Positions 53,441 to 62,518 of a DNA stretch of 64,000 bases are shown here, piece after piece. Source of the stretch: Microbacterium lushaniae (GTDB lineage: Bacteria > Actinomycetota > Actinomycetes > Actinomycetales > Microbacteriaceae); contig NZ_CP044232.1 in the NCBI RefSeq assembly GCF_008727775.1, positions 1,860,001 through 1,924,000 on the forward strand. Direction: 5' to 3'. Numbering within the stretch: the first letter of the stretch is position 1; the number at the start of each line of letters is the position of its first letter. The position numbers were made by a program, and so were the translations under genes. The notes below the pieces were generated by a model. The model searched no databases, had not been told where the DNA came from, and was given only the letters and a program-made list of their open reading frames with translations.

Positions 53441-53481
53441 ATGACGAAGACCCCGTGCTCGTGGCACGGGGTCTTCGTCAT
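53441..53481. terminator. Terminator after the fab operon
   Basis: An 18-bp perfect stem (53441-53458 with 53464-53481) closes a 5-nt loop 7 nt after the fabF stop. It also faces the convergent DUF3145 gene and can serve both. Confidence 0.85.
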
Positions 53482-53568
53482 GTATCGGGCGAGCGCACGG
53501 TGTCCCAGCCGCCGGGAGTGCTCACCGGCCTCCGGTACCCACGCGTCGCCGCGCCCGAGGTCTGCGGG

Positions 53569-54072
53569 TCATCCCACCTTGTGCAGCCACACCACGGCAG
53601 CGTCGTCGCTCGCGTGCCGGAACGGTTCCAGCTCCTCGTCCCACGCCGCCCCGAGGGCGACCTCGAGTTCACGGCGGAGCTCATGCGCGTCGCCTGCGGA
53701 GACTTCCATCGCATAGCGCAGGCGGTCTTCGCCGATCACGACATTGCCGGCCGCATCGGTCTGCGCGTAGTGGATGCCCAGACCCGGCGTGTGCATCCAG
53801 CGTCCGCCGTCGCTGCGGGGAGTGGGGTCTTCCGTGACCTCGAAGCGGAGGTGCTCCCAGCCGCGGATGGCGGTCGCGAGTGCGGCACCGGTGCCCACCG
53901 GGCCCTCCCAATAGAACTCCGCCCTGCGTGCTCCAGTCAGCACGGGCTGATCCACCCACTCGAAATTGACGGCCCGGCCGAGCGAACGGCCGACGGCCCA
54001 CTCGAGGTGGGGGCACAACGCGCGCGGCGCCGAGTGAATCAGAATCACTCCGCGCGAAGACGTGCTCGCCAT
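53569..54072 (-). CDS. DUF3145 family protein
   Basis: A 167-aa soluble protein of the actinobacterial DUF3145 family, function unknown. Conserved segments are HSAPRALCPHLEWAVGRSLG near the N terminus, a W-rich middle (VNFEWVDQPVL, RAEFYWEGPVGTG), and a final EELEPFRHASDDAAVVWLHK. GGAGAG precedes the ATG. Its position beside the fatty acid operon is seen in other actinobacteria. Confidence 0.82.
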   Translation of the reverse strand: MASTSSRGVILIHSAPRALCPHLEWAVGRSLGRAVNFEWVDQPVLTGARRAEFYWEGPVGTGAALATAIRGWEHLRFEVTEDPTPRSDGGRWMHTPGLGIHYAQTDAAGNVVIGEDRLRYAMEVSAGDAHELRRELEVALGAAWDEELEPFRHASDDAAVVWLHKVG

Positions 54073-54233
54073 GGTCTCTCCTTCGTCAGGTGCGTCTTCC
54101 CCTACGACCTGACCGAAACCGGCGTGTTCAGTTGTGCTGCCGCCATTATCGCCCGCTGACGAGGGAAATGACAAGCACGTTCGCCCGACCCGCCTATGCG
54201 TCTTTCCCGCGCGTCGACGGGTCGGGCGTGCGT

Positions 54234-54764
54234 TCAGGAGTTCAGAGCTTCGACGATCTTCTCGTCGCCCTTGTTGACCGCCTTCACGACGGCGTCGTAG
54301 TCGCCCTTGTCGATCGCCCTGGCGATGTGCTTGCTCGCCTTCTCGAAGGCCCTGTCGACGCGGTCCAGGTAGACGTCGTCGACGACGGCCACGATGGCCG
54401 AGGATCCCACCGGCAGCCACTCGTCCGCATCCACGCCGATCTGCTTCTCCTCATGGCGCTGGATGAGCTCACCCGCACCGGCGCCGACGCCGGCTCCGAC
54501 GACCGCTCCGATCACGCCGGTGAGCAGCAGGGGCGGAGCGAAGAGCCCGATCACGAGACCGGCGACGGCGCCGATCGTCGTTCCGTACACGACCACTCGG
54601 CCGCCGTGCTCCTTCACATGCACCTTGCCTTCGGCATCACGCGAGAGCACCACGGCTGCGACGACGTTGAGGTCGTCCGCCCGCTTCATCTCCGTGAAGT
54701 CGCCCTGCGCCGACGACTCGTCGTCGTACGCCGCGACGAGCAGGGAGTAGTTGGGGTCTGTCAT
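54234..54764 (-). CDS. DUF1269 family membrane protein
   Basis: A 176-aa protein. The N terminus (YSLLVAAYDDESSAQGDF) and VVLSRDAEGKVHVKEHGG match DUF1269, followed by a Gly/Ala-rich membrane hairpin (~68-100) and a C-terminal DVYLDRVDRAFEKASKHIAR. Such proteins often appear with stress genes. Lys/Asp repeats in the last 25 residues (KGDYDAVVKAVNKGDEKI) are notable. Confidence 0.8.
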   Translation of the reverse strand: MTDPNYSLLVAAYDDESSAQGDFTEMKRADDLNVVAAVVLSRDAEGKVHVKEHGGRVVVYGTTIGAVAGLVIGLFAPPLLLTGVIGAVVGAGVGAGAGELIQRHEEKQIGVDADEWLPVGSSAIVAVVDDVYLDRVDRAFEKASKHIARAIDKGDYDAVVKAVNKGDEKIVEALNS

Positions 54765-54918
54765 GGGGGGCAGTCCTTTCCGTTGGACTCACTGTCCGCC
54801 GGGCGCAGGAGCGTGGCCAGAGCACTAGGTCCTGACGCCGTCGGCGTGCGTGGGGCACCGATTTCGAGGAGATCCGGCAGATGGAGGATGCCGCGGGAGC
54901 ATCCGCTCCTCGACCCAC

Positions 54919-54954
54919 GTGATCCCCTCGACCCGGGTGATCCCCTCGACCCGC
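54919..54954. repeat. 18-bp direct repeat, two copies
   Basis: GTGATCCCCTCGACCCGG and GTGATCCCCTCGACCCGC are adjacent, with partial copies at both sides, just beyond the P-type ATPase stop. The region 54765-55012 shows nothing else. Confidence 0.7.
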
Positions 54955-55012
54955 GTGGCCCCTCCATCCGCGCGGCGCCGCCGCGAGCGGCGCCGCTCGG
55001 CGTTCCTCCCGG

Positions 55013-57871
55013 TCACCCCGCCGCGACGCGCGCGAGCTCCCTGCGGCGCGCCCGCACCCGCACGAACAGCTTCCGGGCCTCCTCCACCCACAGCACGACC
55101 GACGCCATGCCCAGGCACACGATCCAGTGACCGAACGGCAGCGTCGCGGTGCCGAAGGCGGCCTGGAGCGGCGGCAGTGACACGACGGCCACCTGCAGGA
55201 CGACCGCCAGTGTCACCGCGCCCCACAGCCACGGATTCGAGAACAGCCCGCGCGCTGCGCTGGATTCCGCCGACCGAGCCGTGAAGGCGGTGATCAGCGC
55301 CGCGAAGACGAGCGTGGTGAACCCGGCTGTGCGCGCCACATCGAGGGTGTCGGTGCCGCCGGGAACCAGACCACCCGGCAGGAAGACGTCCATCGTCAGC
55401 AGGGTCACGATCGAGATGACGAGGCCGGTCACGACGATCCCGATCCACATGCCGCCGTCGATGGCGCGGTCGTGGGGTCCGCGCGGGGCACGCTCCATGA
55501 CATCGTCGATCTCGGGGTCGACGCCCATGGCGAGTGCGGGGCCGGAATCGGTGACGAGGTTGATCCACAGGATCTGCGTGGCCAGGAGCGGCAGCACGAG
55601 CTCTCCCTCGGTGGCGCCGGTCAGGCCCAGCGCCCCGGCGAACACGATGCCGAAGAAGACGGTGAGCACCTCGCCCATGTTCGAGTACAGCAGGTAGCGC
55701 AGGAACTTCCGGATGTTGTCGAAGATCACCCGGCCCTCGCGCACGGCCTCGACGATGGTGGCGAAGTTGTCGTCGGCGAGCACCATGTTCGCCGCTTCCT
55801 TCGTCACCTCGGTGCCGGTGATCCCCATCGCGATCCCGATGTCGGCGGATTTGAGCGCGGGTGCGTCGTTCACGCCATCGCCGGTCATCGCAACGATGTA
55901 GCCGTCGTCCTGGAGGGCGTCGACGATGCGGAGCTTGTGTTCGGGCGCGACGCGCGCGAACACCGAATAGGCGCGCGCCGCCTCCCGCAGTTCGGCGTCG
56001 TCCATGCGGTCCAGCCGCGCTCCCGGCAACGCCTCCTCCCCGCCGGAGATGATGCCCAGGTCGCGCGCGATCCGCGCCGCCGTGACGGGATGATCGCCGG
56101 TGATCATGATGACGCGGATGCCCGCCGCATGGGCCTCGGCTATCGCGGGACGCACCTCCGGCCGTGGCGGATCGATGATCCCGACCACCCCGACGTAGAC
56201 CAGATCCCGTTCGTGCGCGTCGTCGATCTCGACGGCGTCCCCATCGGCTTTCAGCTCGGGTGCGATGCGGTAGGCCACCCCGAGCGTGCGGTAGGCCGCT
56301 TGCGACAGGTTGTCCACGTCGGCGAGGGCGCGGTCCCGGTGCGCCGCATCCAGAGGCACGACGGATGCACCGACCTGAACGTGCGTGCAGCGCTCCAGCA
56401 GCACGTCCGGCGCCCCCTTGCTGAAGATCACCACCGCGCCGTCGCTGTTGCGATCGGCGGTGGACATCATCTTGCGCTCCGAGCTGAAGGGCACCTCCCC
56501 CACCCGATCGAAACGCGAGACGAACTCCCCCGTGCCCTCGAGTTTGCGCGCCGCCACGAGGAAGGCCGCCTCCGTGGGGTCACCCTGGATCGTCCAGCTC
56601 CCGGCGTCTTCGGTCAGCTGCGCGTCGTTGGCGAGAGCGCCGGCAGCCAGCGCGAGCTGAGCCTCCCGCTGCAGGTCGCCGACGGGAGGGTCCCCTCCGG
56701 CGCCGATGACCCGTCCCACCGGCGCGTAGCCCACTCCCTCGATCTCGACCGCCCCCGAAGCGGTCAGCACCCGCTGGATCGTCATCTGGTTGGTCGTGAG
56801 CGTTCCGGTCTTGTCCGTGCAGATGGCCGATGCCGATCCGAGGGTCTCCACGCTGGAGAGCTTCTTGACCACCGCATTGCGCTTGGCCATGCGCTGCACG
56901 CCGAGGGCGAGGACCACCGAGAGGACCGCGGGCAGCCCCTCGGGCACCGCCGCGACGGCGAGGGACACCCCCAGAAGCAGCACCTGCACGAAATCGGCCG
57001 CTGTGTCGAGGCCCTGGATCAGCGCGACCGTGATCATCACCACGATCGCGATGACGACCACGATCCGCCCGAGCAGCTTGCCGATGTGGTTGACCTCGTT
57101 CTGCAGCGGCGTGGCGTCCTGCACCGTCCGATCGAGCATGGTCGCGATCGCGCCCATCTCCGTCGACATCCCCGTCGCCGTCACGATCGCCCTGCCCGTG
57201 CCCCGGTTGACAGCGGTGCCCTTGTAGACCATGTCGGCGCGGTCGCCGAGCGGGATCGATCCGGGCCCACGGAGGGTGTCGGGCCGCTTCTCGACCGCTT
57301 CGCTCTCACCCGTGAGGGATGCCTCGGCGATGCGCAGGGAGTTGGCGCTGAGGAGGCGACCGTCGGCTCCGACCTCGTCGCCCTCCGCGAGGACCAGGAT
57401 GTCACCGGGGACGAGCTCCGCGCTGGGCACGGTGATCTTCTGCGCGTCGCGGAGCACCGTCGAGCGCGTTCTCGTCATGACAGACAGCGCAGCCACCGCA
57501 TCCTCAGCCCGTGCCTCCTGGATGATGCTCAGCGCCACGTTCACGAGGATGATCACGAGGATCACGATCGCGTCGATGGGCAGTCCATGGGCCCCTTCCA
57601 GGATCCACGCGATCACCGAGATGACCACGGCGGCCAGAAGAAGCAGTGTCAGGGGGTCGGCGAGTTGCACCAGGATGCGCCGCCACAGCGGGTTGCGCTC
57701 CGCGCTGCGCAGTTCGTTCGGTCCCACCTCGGCCAGGCGTCGTGCGGCCTCTGCCGCCGAGAGGCCGTGATCGGGATCGACATCCAGGGCGCGCGCGATG
57801 GCCGCCGCATCCGTGCGGACCGGGTCGGGGACGCCGTACGGCGATGACGCGGCTTCCGGAGGGCGGGCCAT
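55013..57871 (-). CDS. P-type cation-transporting ATPase (type II, calcium/cation-like)
   Basis: A 952-aa membrane pump. An N-terminal cation-ATPase domain is followed by actuator motif LTGESEAVEK, the helix-4 PEGLPAVLSVVLALGV that marks type IIA/IIB pumps, the phosphorylated D353 in CTDKTGTLTTNQ, MITGDHPVTAARIA and TGDGVNDAPALKSADIGIAM, then the C-terminal helices. Ca2+ is the likely ion, but others of the group carry Mg2+ or Mn2+. The start is set at 57871 after a GGGGG stretch. Confidence 0.9.
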   Translation of the reverse strand: MARPPEAASSPYGVPDPVRTDAAAIARALDVDPDHGLSAAEAARRLAEVGPNELRSAERNPLWRRILVQLADPLTLLLLAAVVISVIAWILEGAHGLPIDAIVILVIILVNVALSIIQEARAEDAVAALSVMTRTRSTVLRDAQKITVPSAELVPGDILVLAEGDEVGADGRLLSANSLRIAEASLTGESEAVEKRPDTLRGPGSIPLGDRADMVYKGTAVNRGTGRAIVTATGMSTEMGAIATMLDRTVQDATPLQNEVNHIGKLLGRIVVVIAIVVMITVALIQGLDTAADFVQVLLLGVSLAVAAVPEGLPAVLSVVLALGVQRMAKRNAVVKKLSSVETLGSASAICTDKTGTLTTNQMTIQRVLTASGAVEIEGVGYAPVGRVIGAGGDPPVGDLQREAQLALAAGALANDAQLTEDAGSWTIQGDPTEAAFLVAARKLEGTGEFVSRFDRVGEVPFSSERKMMSTADRNSDGAVVIFSKGAPDVLLERCTHVQVGASVVPLDAAHRDRALADVDNLSQAAYRTLGVAYRIAPELKADGDAVEIDDAHERDLVYVGVVGIIDPPRPEVRPAIAEAHAAGIRVIMITGDHPVTAARIARDLGIISGGEEALPGARLDRMDDAELREAARAYSVFARVAPEHKLRIVDALQDDGYIVAMTGDGVNDAPALKSADIGIAMGITGTEVTKEAANMVLADDNFATIVEAVREGRVIFDNIRKFLRYLLYSNMGEVLTVFFGIVFAGALGLTGATEGELVLPLLATQILWINLVTDSGPALAMGVDPEIDDVMERAPRGPHDRAIDGGMWIGIVVTGLVISIVTLLTMDVFLPGGLVPGGTDTLDVARTAGFTTLVFAALITAFTARSAESSAARGLFSNPWLWGAVTLAVVLQVAVVSLPPLQAAFGTATLPFGHWIVCLGMASVVLWVEEARKLFVRVRARRRELARVAAG

Positions 57872-58077
57872 GCCCCCATCCTCAGGTGGCCGCACAGCGC
57901 CCGCAAGGGTCGGCCGGCGGCCTGGCCGGGCGCGTCAGCAGGCCGCGCGCGAGGGCCACCCGCCGGCAGGACCAATGGCACTACCCGCCCCTCTCGATGT
58001 GCGTGAGTGTGGCCGTGCTGCCCCGGCAGCACCACGGCAGCTCGCCACACGGCGCGCTTCGGCGAAAGGACGCAACA

Positions 58078-58515
58078 ATGGCCCGCAATCTGGTTCGATT
58101 CGACCCCTTCACCGGGCTCGATGCGCTCCGCCGGAGCGTCATGAACGACCTCCTCCCCGACGTGCGTGGCAAGGTTCCGACCACCGACATCTACACCGAA
58201 GGCGACAAGGCGCTCATCGTGGAAGCGCACCTCCCGAACTTCGACGAGAAGGACGTCACGGTCACGGTCGACCGCGGTGCTCTCGTCATCTCGGCCGAGC
58301 GGCGCGAGAAGGAAGAGGACAAGGACAAGAAGTACGTCATCCGGGAGAGCAGCAGCAGCTTCTACCGGAGCATCGTCCTCCCCGAGCAGGCGGAGGAGGG
58401 CGACATCACCGCGAAGTTCACGAAGGGGGTGCTCAAAGTCACCATCCCGCTCAGCGGTGGTGCAGCACCCCGGAGCATCGCCATCGGCGGCGGCGACGAG
58501 AAGAACTCGTCATGA
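58078..58515 (+). CDS. Hsp20 family small heat-shock protein
   Basis: A 145-aa chaperone of the alpha-crystallin family that holds unfolding proteins. N-terminal NLVRFDPFTGLDALRRSV precedes the domain (PTTDIYTEGDKALIVEAHLP) and the final KGVLKVTIPL with the conserved G-x-L. The tail is glycine-rich. AAAGGA precedes the ATG. A short gene overlaps its stop. Confidence 0.93.
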   Translation: MARNLVRFDPFTGLDALRRSVMNDLLPDVRGKVPTTDIYTEGDKALIVEAHLPNFDEKDVTVTVDRGALVISAERREKEEDKDKKYVIRESSSSFYRSIVLPEQAEEGDITAKFTKGVLKVTIPLSGGAAPRSIAIGGGDEKNSS

Positions 58516-58658
58516 CCGACCTCGCCCCCGGTCGTCAGCACACAGCCCGTGTGCGCGAGGTCACCTCCAGCGACGTCGACCTGCCCCCCACCGAACCGCT
58601 CGACGTGACGGCTCTCATCGCCGCGGCCACCGCATCCGGCGCGCCGTCCCCGCGCTGA
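58512..58658 (+). CDS. Small protein translationally coupled to Hsp20
   Basis: A 48-aa product starting MTDLAPGRQHTARVREVTSS, with a Thr/Pro-rich middle and Ala-rich end. Its ATG overlaps the Hsp20 stop (ATGA), and a terminator follows closely. No family is recognised, and it may be a conserved small tail gene or noise. Confidence 0.45.
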   Translation: MTDLAPGRQHTARVREVTSSDVDLPPTEPLDVTALIAAATASGAPSPR

Positions 58659-58683
58659 CCCGCCCCGCCCTCACCGGCGGGAA

Positions 58684-58723
58684 CGACGAGGGGCGCCCCG
58701 ATCCAGTCGGAACGCCCCTCGTC
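58684..58723. terminator. Bidirectional terminator between convergent genes
   Basis: CGACGAGGGGCG and CGCCCCTCGTCG form a 12-bp stem with a loop of about 16 nt, between the Hsp20 operon and the oxygenase gene. Confidence 0.7.
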
Positions 58724-58742
58724 GATTCTCGGTGAGACGGGG

Positions 58743-59528
58743 TCAGGCCTCGCTCATGACGGTCTGGTCCGCCTGACCGCGGGCCGCGAGAGCGGCGGCA
58801 CGCGCGGCGAGGCGACGGGTCTGCTCCGCCTGTCCGGCCTCGAGGTACTCCTGCGATACCTCGTAGTTCGGCACGTGCGTGCGGCCGTTGTACTTCTCGA
58901 TGTACGCGTCCAGCTCCGGACCGGACGTCCACGACGTGATGAGGCAGTAGCGGGGGTCCTTGCCCGGGTGGGTCGCGGCGTGCCACAGGCGCTGCGTGTC
59001 GACGATCAGCTGCGCGCCGGCGGGCAGTGCGATGCGGTACTCCACGCTCGGGTCGGTGCGGTTGTCGCGCAGGACGAAGAAGCTGTCCTTGTCGTCGGTG
59101 AGGTTGAAGAACCCGCGGACGACCCAGCCCGTGCCATCCGGGTTCAGGCGGTTGTTGTCGTCCTGGTGCAGGTTGTAGAGGCAGTCGGCGTAGGTGTTCG
59201 GCTGCAGCTCGATGATGCGGCAACGACCGACGTTCGCGCCCGGCTCCTGCGCGCGGCGGACGAGGTTCGGCGCCTTCTCGACCTGCGAGGGGATCCAGAT
59301 GCCGTCCTTGTCGGTGCGGGGCGTCTTGCCGCTCCAGAAACCGCCGCACTCGATCTCGCCGTCCTTCGAGGCCAGCGGGGCGAATCGCGTGTCGCCGGAG
59401 GACTTCCAGTCGACGTACTCCAGGTCGAGCCACTCCTTGGGGTCGAGTTCCTGGTTGTAGCGGTCGAGGACGACGTAGCCGGTCTCTTCGAGAGCGGCGG
59501 ACTTGATGTAACCCATGAGGTGAGTCAT
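58743..59528 (-). CDS. Putative Fe(II)/2-oxoglutarate-type oxygenase (cupin fold)
   Basis: A 261-aa protein. YNLHQDDNNRLNPDG supplies an HxD pair, IVDTQRLWHAATHPGKDPRY supplies a distal His and Arg, and WVVRGFFNLTD and SFFVLRD fit the double-stranded beta-helix strands, which together suggest a 2-oxoglutarate-dependent dioxygenase. I do not recognise a named subfamily. The protein ends in an Arg/Ala-rich helix. The GGAAGG before the ATG and a DtxR-type iron box upstream suggest iron-regulated expression. Confidence 0.6.
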   Translation of the reverse strand: MTHLMGYIKSAALEETGYVVLDRYNQELDPKEWLDLEYVDWKSSGDTRFAPLASKDGEIECGGFWSGKTPRTDKDGIWIPSQVEKAPNLVRRAQEPGANVGRCRIIELQPNTYADCLYNLHQDDNNRLNPDGTGWVVRGFFNLTDDKDSFFVLRDNRTDPSVEYRIALPAGAQLIVDTQRLWHAATHPGKDPRYCLITSWTSGPELDAYIEKYNGRTHVPNYEVSQEYLEAGQAEQTRRLAARAAALAARGQADQTVMSEA

Positions 59529-59562
59529 GCCTTCCGTAGGGGGCCAGTACGTTTTTCCAGGC

Positions 59563-59581
59563 CCTGGTAAGGCAAGCCTAC
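59563..59581. promoter_or_regulatory. DtxR/IdeR-type iron box
   Basis: CCTGGTAAGGCAAGCCTAC matches the iron-box consensus TTAGGTAAGGCTAACCTAA at 13 of 19 positions, with the core GGTAAGGC-A-CCTA kept. It lies 35-53 nt upstream of the oxygenase start, over its promoter. Confidence 0.5.
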
Positions 59582-59731
59582 CTGCGGCCTCTGCGAGGGC
59601 TCGGGGAGGCGAGCCGGGGAAAATCGCCCTCCCCGTTCGTTCAGGCCCCCTCGGTTAGACTCGCGTGGGCTTCCGTGCGCCGATCCGGACGACACGCGGC
59701 CCATTCGTGCGAGTGGAGGTCGGAACGGGTC

Positions 59732-61747
59732 ATGGTCAGCGCCACGAATGTCGATGCGAACGCGGTCAACACCATCGGCTGGCTCTCCTCCCCCGGCACG
59801 AACATCGTCGTCCCGGTCTACCAGCGGCAGTACCGGTGGGACATCGGCGGATGCGAGCAGCTGCTCGCCGACATCCGCGCCGTCGCCGACGCCGATGAGC
59901 GCACGATGCACTTCATCGGCTCCATCCTCTCCGCCGCGAACAGCGACCGGGCCAACGGATCTCCCGAGCTCGTGCTGATCGACGGGCAGCAGCGCATCAC
60001 AACGCTGATGCTCCTCATCGCCGCCCTGCACCACACCGTTCGCGCCACCGACCCGGCGCTCGCAGGCGACCTCGAGCGTGTTCTCGTGCGGGCCGCCGAC
60101 CCCACCCGGACGAAACTCCGCCCGCATCGCGCCTGGGCCGACCTGTTCGAAGCCGTGGTCCTTGACCGGCTCGAAGAGGGCGGCGATCGGGAGTCGCGCT
60201 TCAACGACAACTACTCCTTCTTCCGCAGCCAGGTGAGCCTGGATGAGGCGCCGCGCATCTGGCGCGGACTGCAGAAACTCGAGCACGTCGCGATCACCCT
60301 GGGAGCCGGCGCGAACGCGCAGCAGATCTTCGAGAGCCTCAACTCCACCGGGGAGCCGCTGCGCGATCACGAGCTCATCCACAACTACGTGCTCATGGGG
60401 CTCACCCACGCGGAGCAGACCGAGATCGAGGACGAGTACTGGCTCCCGATCGAGCAGAACACGGGCGATTCGATCGCTGCGTTCTGGCGGCACTACCTCG
60501 TCATGCGCACGGGACGCGAAGTCACGACGGTCGGCGAGCGGGGTGTGTACGACGCGTTCCGGGCCGAGTTCCCGCGCCTGGACCGGACGAATCTGCGCGC
60601 CGCGGCGGCGGAGTGGAAGGCGTACTCCGAGATCTACCGCGTGCTGCTGGAACCCGCACACGCCGCCGATCCCGACGTCGCGCGCGAACTGCAGTACCTC
60701 AACGTGTTCGGGCGCGGCATGTATCCACTCGTCATGCAGGCGTACGGCGAGCACCAGGCGGGCACCCTCCCCACGTCCGACCTTCTGCGGACGATCGGCT
60801 ACGTGCAGTCGCTGCTGCTGCGGCGGACGGTCTCGGGCCTGACCAACGACCGGCTCGTGGCGCGCCTGTGCCGCGCGCGGGCGGACGGCGGCGACGCGCT
60901 GGAGCGGGCGATCTCCCGCATCACCCCGTCGGACGAGCGGGTTCGAGTGGGTCTGAAGTACAGCGATCTGCCGCATCCGGCGTATGTCCTCAGCCGCCTC
61001 AGCGGTCTGGACAATCCCGCCGACCTCGAGGTCGAATACATCTTCCCGCTCGCGCCGGGTGACGCCTGGTCGGGCGACGGGGTGCGAGCGTGGTCGGAGT
61101 ACAGCGAGGACGAGCAGAACAGTCACCGGGCGCTCGCGAAGACCCTCGGGAACCTGACCCTGCTCGAGGAGGGGCTGGCAGAGCGGGCCGCAGATCGGTC
61201 CTTCCCCGACAAGCGGGATGCCGCGTACATCCGCAGCGCGATCGAGCTGTCGACCGAACTCGGAGACGTCGCCGGGTGGGGCACTGCCGCGATCTCCGCC
61301 CGATCCGCCGCGTTGAGCGAGCGGTTCCTGCGGCTGTGGGCCAAGCCGCCCGTGGTGGCCATCGACGACGACGACCTCACCCCCATCCTCGACGCCAAGA
61401 AGCGCCGCGGATGGCCGCGCGGGTGGCAGCGGGAGTGGGACTACGTCGAGTACCGGGGCGAGCACTGGGAGGTCTACGACGTCAAGCACCTCTTCAACCG
61501 CATCTTCAAGCGCCTGTGGGCGGACTCACGCGAGTCGGTCGTCGCCTTCAGCGCCCGTCGCGGCGGACCGGTGTACGACGCGCAGTCGTGGAACGGCCAA
61601 TGGGACGACCTCGATGACAGCCACTTCCTCTACATGGGGTGGGATTCCCGCTACATGCTCGCCGCCGTGCAGGGTGTGCTCGAAGAAGCCGGGTTCGCGT
61701 CGGAGGTCTTCGTGAAGTACTCCTACATCGGCAACGCGATGCCCTGA
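59732..61747 (+). CDS. DUF262/DUF1524 (GmrS/GmrD-like) protein
   Basis: A 671-aa protein with the layout of type IV modification-dependent restriction factors. The N-terminal DUF262 domain has VPVYQRQYRWDIGGCEQLLAD and VLIDGQQRITTLMLL (DGQQR nucleotide motif). DUF1524 follows, with EVEYIFPLAPGDAW and LGNLTLLEEGLAE. The usual EHIxP histidine of the nuclease is Tyr here, and the LN asparagine is not kept, so the HNH active site appears lost. The C-terminal ~110 residues (WPRGWQREWDYVEYRGEHWE) form an extra domain of unknown role. It lies alone, just before the second repeat cluster. Confidence 0.8.
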   Translation: MVSATNVDANAVNTIGWLSSPGTNIVVPVYQRQYRWDIGGCEQLLADIRAVADADERTMHFIGSILSAANSDRANGSPELVLIDGQQRITTLMLLIAALHHTVRATDPALAGDLERVLVRAADPTRTKLRPHRAWADLFEAVVLDRLEEGGDRESRFNDNYSFFRSQVSLDEAPRIWRGLQKLEHVAITLGAGANAQQIFESLNSTGEPLRDHELIHNYVLMGLTHAEQTEIEDEYWLPIEQNTGDSIAAFWRHYLVMRTGREVTTVGERGVYDAFRAEFPRLDRTNLRAAAAEWKAYSEIYRVLLEPAHAADPDVARELQYLNVFGRGMYPLVMQAYGEHQAGTLPTSDLLRTIGYVQSLLLRRTVSGLTNDRLVARLCRARADGGDALERAISRITPSDERVRVGLKYSDLPHPAYVLSRLSGLDNPADLEVEYIFPLAPGDAWSGDGVRAWSEYSEDEQNSHRALAKTLGNLTLLEEGLAERAADRSFPDKRDAAYIRSAIELSTELGDVAGWGTAAISARSAALSERFLRLWAKPPVVAIDDDDLTPILDAKKRRGWPRGWQREWDYVEYRGEHWEVYDVKHLFNRIFKRLWADSRESVVAFSARRGGPVYDAQSWNGQWDDLDDSHFLYMGWDSRYMLAAVQGVLEEAGFASEVFVKYSYIGNAMP

Positions 61748-61781
61748 CCACGTGCCCGCCGCACCACGCACGGCGCCAGTT

Positions 61782-62270
61782 CCCGAACTCCTCAAATCCG
61801 AGTCGGATCCGCCCGGATCGGGCCCCTTGTCACCTGCAACCGCCCGCATTTGAGGAGTTCGGGCATCTGCTGCGTATGCACGCTCGGCGATCCTGCCCGC
61901 GAACGAGACGGTCGCTGGCCATCGCCGCCGGTTCCGCCGCGGTCCCGGCGCGCTCACACGCAAAACGCACCCGCGTGCGTATGCCACTTGAGCCGTCGCG
62001 ATCCACCGCGCCGGTTCCCGAACTCCTCAAATCCGAGCCGGATCCGCCTCGATCCGACCTCTGGCCGACCCTGCGCGCTGATTTTGAGGAGTTCGGGAGG
62101 GCGCGCCCGCACCCGCGCCGCTCCGACCACCAGCCAGGCTCCACGCGCCCCCTACAGCCCGCCTAGGGCACCAGCCAACCGCCGGCGTCCCAAACTCCTC
62201 AAATACGAGCCGGATCGTCCCGAACCCGGCCCTCGTGCGCCGGTTCGGCGCCGCCATTGAGGAGTTCGGG
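61782..62270. repeat. Second cluster: three ~82-bp palindrome-ended elements
   Basis: Elements at 61782-61863, 62017-62097 and 62189-62270 (82, 81 and 82 bp) carry the same CCCGAACTCCTCAA / TTGAGGAGTTCGGG ends as the array at 472-1378. The left arm of the third has one change (CCCAAACTC). Their interiors differ from the first array but are similar to each other (ATCCGAGYCGGATC..., itself palindromic). The gene-free region 61748-62407 also holds short GC-rich repeats (around 62320-62400) and no recognisable gene. Confidence 0.9.
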
Positions 62271-62407
62271 ACGACCGTGGGGCGAACGGGAGCGACCGGT
62301 CCCGGGCGACGCGACGCGCGTACGCACCGCCGTGCGCCGCACCAGCGCCGCGCGTACGCACGGCCCTGGGGCCACGCGCCGCACCAGCGCCACGCGGTGG
62401 CGATCTG

Positions 62408-62481
62408 TAGGGCGGGTGGGACTTGAACCCACGATCGTCGGGTTATGAGCCCGCTGCCTTGACCAGCTTGGCCACCGCCCC
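62408..62481 (-). tRNA. tRNA with CAU anticodon (Met or Ile2)
   Basis: A 74-nt cloverleaf on the minus strand: acceptor GGGGCGG pairs with CCGCCCT (one G-U), the D arm is GGCCAAGCTGGTCAAGGC, the anticodon loop CTCATAA has CAT, and the T arm contains GGGTTCAAGTCCC. No CCA is encoded. CAU is read as Met, or as Ile after lysidine modification, and the sequence alone does not decide. Confidence 0.92.
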
Positions 62482-62518
62482 CTGCGCATCGAGCCTACCG
62501 GCCGGGACGCCTCCGCGA

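Noticed and set aside
62408..62481. tRNA gene as an integration site for a mobile element
   Set aside because: No integrase and no direct repeat of the tRNA 3' end was seen nearby.
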